DNA of 8,927 nt, taken from an uncultured Blautia sp. GTDB lineage: Bacteria > Bacillota > Clostridia > Lachnospirales > Lachnospiraceae. The stretch is from the NCBI GenBank assembly GCA_900552095.1, contig URYM01000065.1, positions 1 through 8,927 on the forward strand, written 5' to 3'. Numbering within the stretch: the first letter of the stretch is position 1; each line of letters opens with the position of its first letter. The notes below the pieces were generated by a model. It worked only from the letters and a program-made list of their open reading frames with translations. It was not told where the DNA came from and searched no databases. Shown here piece by piece: positions 6,437-8,927 of this stretch. Made by a program: the position numbers and the translations under genes.

Positions 6437-6483
6437 AAAGAAGACGGAGGCAGTTTCAACGGGAAGCTGCCTCCGTCTTCTTT
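6437..6483. terminator. Bidirectional Rho-independent terminator between convergent genes
   Basis: A perfect 17-bp inverted repeat (6437-6453 with 6467-6483) encloses a 13-nt centre that can pair two or three further bases at its base. The core is GACGGAGGCAG / CTGCCTCCGTC. It starts 10 bases after the stop of the LarA homologue and ends 7 bases before the stop of the minus-strand gene. Read on the minus strand, the stem is followed by a T-rich stretch, from the A-runs at 6426-6430 and 6436-6439. On the plus strand the T-tract is shorter (TTCTTT, then GGG). It can therefore terminate both transcripts, with the better T-tract serving the minus-strand gene. Confidence 0.88.
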
Positions 6484-6490
6484 GGGTAGA

Positions 6491-6946
6491 TCATTCCGGC
6501 CGGGGAAGTTCTGCCTTGGAAAGGGCTGTCTCGATGGCATCAAGAAGAAGCTGAGAAGTATATTTATTATCATTTTCGTAAGTGACGTCCCTGGTGGACT
6601 GGGAGGCGCAGATCTGATCGGCCAGATTCTGGAGCGCAGGTTCCATCAGCGGGTACATAGCCGCAGCAGATTCGCTCAGATTTACCAGAGTGATGGAGTT
6701 GATGTGATCGGAATCTACAGTGACCTGTACATCAAAGGTATTATCCTGCAGCCGGATTGAGGAAGTATAGACTCCGGCTGTATACTTTGCAGGCTCAGCG
6801 GAGACCATGCCGGCGGTCTCTTTTGCCCTCTTCGGGCCGAACATGAAGAACAAAAGAAGAATCAGCAAAATACCCAGTACCAGAAGGACAGCGGTATAGA
6901 TCACTTCCTTCATATGTAAGACCACAATTTTAGTTTTAGAACTCAT
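6491..6946 (-). CDS. Membrane-anchored protein with FMN_bind-like extracytoplasmic domain
   Basis: This is a 151-residue protein with one N-terminal membrane anchor. I chose ATG 6946 because AAAGGGG (6960-6954) lies 7 bases upstream; a GTG at 6952 is too close to that site. Residues 1-13 are short, cytoplasmic and basic. Residues 15-37 form a leucine/isoleucine-rich helix followed by GPKR, and the rest is predicted to lie outside the membrane. The domain at 55-143 has the FMN_bind layout: a TAGVY start, a strand with FDVQVTVDSDHINSITL, a helix-rich middle ending in ASQS, then KYTSQLLLDAIETAL. In flavinylated members (RnfG/NqrC type) the sequence before the TS pair is SGAT, where Thr carries FMN. 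Here the aligned residues are NDNK (125-128), so covalent flavin is not expected. Its function is unknown. It is convergent with the transporter operon and divergent from addB. Family assignment rests on pattern similarity alone. Confidence 0.72.
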   Translation of the reverse strand: MSSKTKIVVLHMKEVIYTAVLLVLGILLILLLFFMFGPKRAKETAGMVSAEPAKYTAGVYTSSIRLQDNTFDVQVTVDSDHINSITLVNLSESAAAMYPLMEPALQNLADQICASQSTRDVTYENDNKYTSQLLLDAIETALSKAELPRPE

Positions 6947-6970
6947 ACGCACACCCCTTTTTCCATTCTC

Positions 6971-6979
6971 TATATAGCA
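6971..6979 (-). promoter_or_regulatory. Possible extended -10 promoter element for the minus-strand FMN_bind-like gene
   Basis: On the minus strand TGC-TATATA (6979 down to 6971) resembles an extended -10 box (TGnTATAAT). It lies about 10 bases before the AAAGGGG ribosome binding site, implying a leader of only about 17 nt. No convincing -35 box is present at 17 bases (TTTTTC at 6999-6994). This is the only A/T-rich promoter-like element in the gap on that strand. Confidence 0.3.
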
Positions 6980-7023
6980 TATTAGGGGAGGGAGAAAAAT
7001 ATGCCCGGGGGGTGGGATATTTA

Positions 7024-7052
7024 TTGAGGAAACGGACAGGCCGGTGTATAAT
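7024..7052 (+). promoter_or_regulatory. Sigma-A type promoter of addB
   Basis: A -35 box TTGAGG (7024-7029, four of six matches to TTGACA), a 17-nt spacer and a perfect -10 box TATAAT (7047-7052) lie 47 bases before the addB start codon. Transcription would begin near 7059 and give a leader of about 40 nt that includes the AGGAG ribosome binding site. The optimal spacing and perfect -10 make this the best promoter match in the window. Confidence 0.65.
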
Positions 7053-7099
7053 AAATTATCTTGGTGTTAGTTAGAAAAAGAAAGAGACAGGAGAGAGAG

Positions 7100-8927
7100 A
7101 TGGCGTTACAGCTGGTATTTGGAAATGCGGGATCAGGAAAATCCCACAGGATCTATCAGAATCTGATCGAGGAGTCGATCCGTTATCCCAGGAGAAATTA
7201 TCTGGTTCTGGTACCGGAGCAGTCTACGATGCAGACGCAGAAGGAACTGGTGCAGCTGCATCCGGCCCGGGGGCTTTTGAATGTGGATGTACTGAGTTTT
7301 AAAAGACTGGCTTTTCGGATTTTTCAGGAGACAGGGGGCGCGGAGCAGCCGCTGCTGGAGGAGACCGGAAAGAGCCTGGTGGTGCAGAGGGTAGCTCAGG
7401 AACAGAAGAAAAAGCTGGGCTTTCTGGGCGGGCAGATGAAGAAGCAGGGGTATATCCATGAGGTAAAATCGCTGATTTCCGAGCTGATGCAGTATGAGGT
7501 GGAACCCTGGAAGCTGGAAATCCTGGGGGAGCTGGCAGAGAAAAAGCCGTTGCTGGCCGGGAAATTAAAGGATCTTCAGATTTTGTATGAAGGGTATCAG
7601 GAGTTTCTCTCTGAGCGGTTTCTGACGGGGGAGGAGATGCTGGATGCGGCGGCAGACCGGGCGGGAGCTTCGGAAAAGCTTGCGGATACCTGGGTAGTGC
7701 TGGATGGATTCACCGGTTTTACACCGGTCCAGCACCGTCTCCTGCGGGAATTGCTGAAACGGTGTCCCAAAGTCACGGTGCTTCTTACGCTGGATGACAG
7801 AGAGGATCCCTATCACTGCAGAGGGATCCACCGGCTGTTTGCCCTGACTCAGCAGACTGTTCATACGTTATGTGTGCTGGCGAAGGAAGCGGGGACGGAG
7901 ATCCTGGAAGAGATCCGGGTAAAAAATCCCGGGAAGGATCGCTTTGCAGGGGCGCCGGAGCTGGCTTTCCTGGAGCAGAATTTATTCCGGTACGGAAGAA
8001 AAAAATGGGAAGGAGTCCCGGAGAAGATCCATCTGCGGGCGGCGGAGCATCCGCTGGCGGAAATGCGGGAAATTGCAGGACAGATCCGCTATCTGGTAAG
8101 GACAAAGGGATACCGCTACAGAGAAATCGCTGTGGTCACTGCGGATCCGGAGGCCTACCGGACCTGGGCAGACAGAGCATTTACAGAAGCGCAGATCCCG
8201 TTTTTTCAGGATGAAAAGCATACGGTACTTTTAAATCCTTTTGTGGAATATATCCGGGCGGCTGTCGATCTGGCGGTGCAGAATTTTCGCTATCCGGCAG
8301 TATTCCGTTTCCTGCGGACCGGTCTTTCCCCGCTTGCGGAGGAGGAGATCGATGAGCTGGAAAATTATGTGATCGCACTGGGGATCCAGGGGATAAAACA
8401 GTGGAAGGAACACTGGGTGCGCCGGTACAGAGGTTTTCCGGAAGGAAAGTCGGAGGAGATTAACAGGATCCGGCTGAAGTTTCTGGACAGCGTGGAAGAG
8501 TTTGTCCGGGAAATCCGGAAGAAAGGAAATACGGTGAAGGAGGATACCAGGATCCTCTATGAGCTGATAGAAAAAGGAAATCTGTGTGAACAGATCGCGG
8601 AGCGGGGCAGGGTTTTTGAGGAACAGGGGGAAGCAGCTCTGGCCAAAGAATATGCCCAGATTTACGATCTGGTGATTGGACTTTTTGATAAGCTGGCCGA
8701 TATTCTGGGAGAGGAAGAACTTTCCCTTGCAGAGTATCAGCAGCTTCTGGAGGCCGGACTTCTGGAAGCGCAGGTGGGAATCATCCCTCCTATGATCGAT
8801 CAGGTGATGGTGGGGGATATGGAGCGGAGCCGTCTTGGGAAAATCAGGGTTCTTTTCTTTGCGGGGATGAATGAGGGACTGATTCCCCGGCAGAGCGGAA
8901 GAGGAGGGATCCTTTCGGAGGGGGATC
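7100..8927 (+). CDS. addB: AddB, ATP-dependent helicase/nuclease subunit B (3'-truncated by window end)
   Basis: AddB is a subunit of the AddAB (RexAB) enzyme, which resects double-strand breaks for RecA loading. The frame is open for 609 codons from ATG 7100 to the window edge without a stop. AGGAG (7089-7093) is 6 bases upstream, and no alternative in-frame start lies just ahead. Visible features are a Walker A GNAGSGKS (8-15), the LVPEQSTMQTQ block (38-48) typical of AddB, a VVLDGFTGFTPVQ segment (199-211), and near the right edge the FAGMNEGLIPRQ motif shared with the UvrD/AddB helicase-like family. Full AddB proteins are about 1,100-1,200 residues. The missing half should hold the C-terminal PD-(D/E)xK nuclease and the iron-sulphur cluster cysteines, with addA expected next. 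The gene has its own promoter and is unrelated in function to the transporter operon. Confidence 0.93.
   Translation, partial: MALQLVFGNAGSGKSHRIYQNLIEESIRYPRRNYLVLVPEQSTMQTQKELVQLHPARGLLNVDVLSFKRLAFRIFQETGGAEQPLLEETGKSLVVQRVAQEQKKKLGFLGGQMKKQGYIHEVKSLISELMQYEVEPWKLEILGELAEKKPLLAGKLKDLQILYEGYQEFLSERFLTGEEMLDAAADRAGASEKLADTWVVLDGFTGFTPVQHRLLRELLKRCPKVTVLLTLDDREDPYHCRGIHRLFALTQQTVHTLCVLAKEAGTEILEEIRVKNPGKDRFAGAPELAFLEQNLFRYGRKKWEGVPEKIHLRAAEHPLAEMREIAGQIRYLVRTKGYRYREIAVVTADPEAYRTWADRAFTEAQIPFFQDEKHTVLLNPFVEYIRAAVDLAVQNFRYPAVFRFLRTGLSPLAEEEIDELENYVIALGIQGIKQWKEHWVRRYRGFPEGKSEEINRIRLKFLDSVEEFVREIRKKGNTVKEDTRILYELIEKGNLCEQIAERGRVFEEQGEAALAKEYAQIYDLVIGLFDKLADILGEEELSLAEYQQLLEAGLLEAQVGIIPPMIDQVMVGDMERSRLGKIRVLFFAGMNEGLIPRQSGRGGILSEGD

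Noticed and set aside
6482..6760. 92-codon plus-strand frame after the LarA homologue
   Set aside because: It lies antisense to the membrane-anchored FMN_bind-like gene, begins inside the terminator region and lacks a ribosome binding site.
6953..7023. G-rich tract (CCCGGGGGG and GGGGAGGGAG) as a possible quadruplex or operator
   Set aside because: The G-runs are few and irregular and show no repeat or dyad symmetry, so there is not enough to support a regulatory call.

Overview
The window looks like the left end of a draft contig from a low-to-mid G+C, anaerobic gut-type Firmicute, most likely a Lachnospiraceae-like Clostridia. The grounds are strong AGGAGG-type ribosome binding sites, tightly packed operons, an AddB-type recombination nuclease and the general protein style; no rRNA or other phylogenetic marker is present, so this placement is inference. 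The first 36 bases are not biological. They are the tail of an Illumina Nextera Read-2 adapter ending in the 19-bp Tn5 mosaic end, so the contig really begins at base 37, inside a gene.

Bases 37-6427 form one plus-strand gene cluster of seven genes. A 5'-truncated NitT/TauT-type (NMT1/SsuA-like) substrate-binding protein is followed by a strong hairpin-plus-T-tract, then two paralogous permeases, two paralogous ATPases, a triosephosphate-isomerase-like protein and a LarA-type (nickel-pincer-nucleotide) racemase/epimerase homologue. From the first permease onward the genes overlap or lie within 25 bases of each other, so they are probably translated from one transcript. The transporter is built from two different permeases and two different ATPases, and the ATPases carry complementary motif losses. 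The first has altered Walker A and switch-histidine positions but an intact LSGGM signature. The second has intact Walker A and histidine but a ruined signature. In the usual head-to-tail dimer this predicts one consensus and one degenerate ATP site, which is unusual for an importer of this class. The most economical reading is uptake of a small anionic organic compound (sulfonate, carboxylate or similar; not identifiable from sequence), followed by stereochemical inversion of an alpha-hydroxyacid by the LarA homologue and an aldose/ketose-type isomerisation by the TIM paralogue. This is a candidate undescribed catabolic module.

A perfect 17-bp inverted repeat (6437-6483) closes this operon and also serves the convergent minus-strand gene (6491-6946). 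That gene encodes a small membrane-anchored protein with an FMN_bind-like extracytoplasmic domain that lacks the flavin-attachment motif. Divergent from it, behind a good sigma-A promoter (TTGAGG-17-TATAAT), lies addB, the helicase/nuclease subunit B of the AddAB double-strand-break repair enzyme. It is complete at its start and runs off the right end of the window after 609 codons. No tRNA, rRNA, CRISPR, insertion sequence or phage gene was seen.
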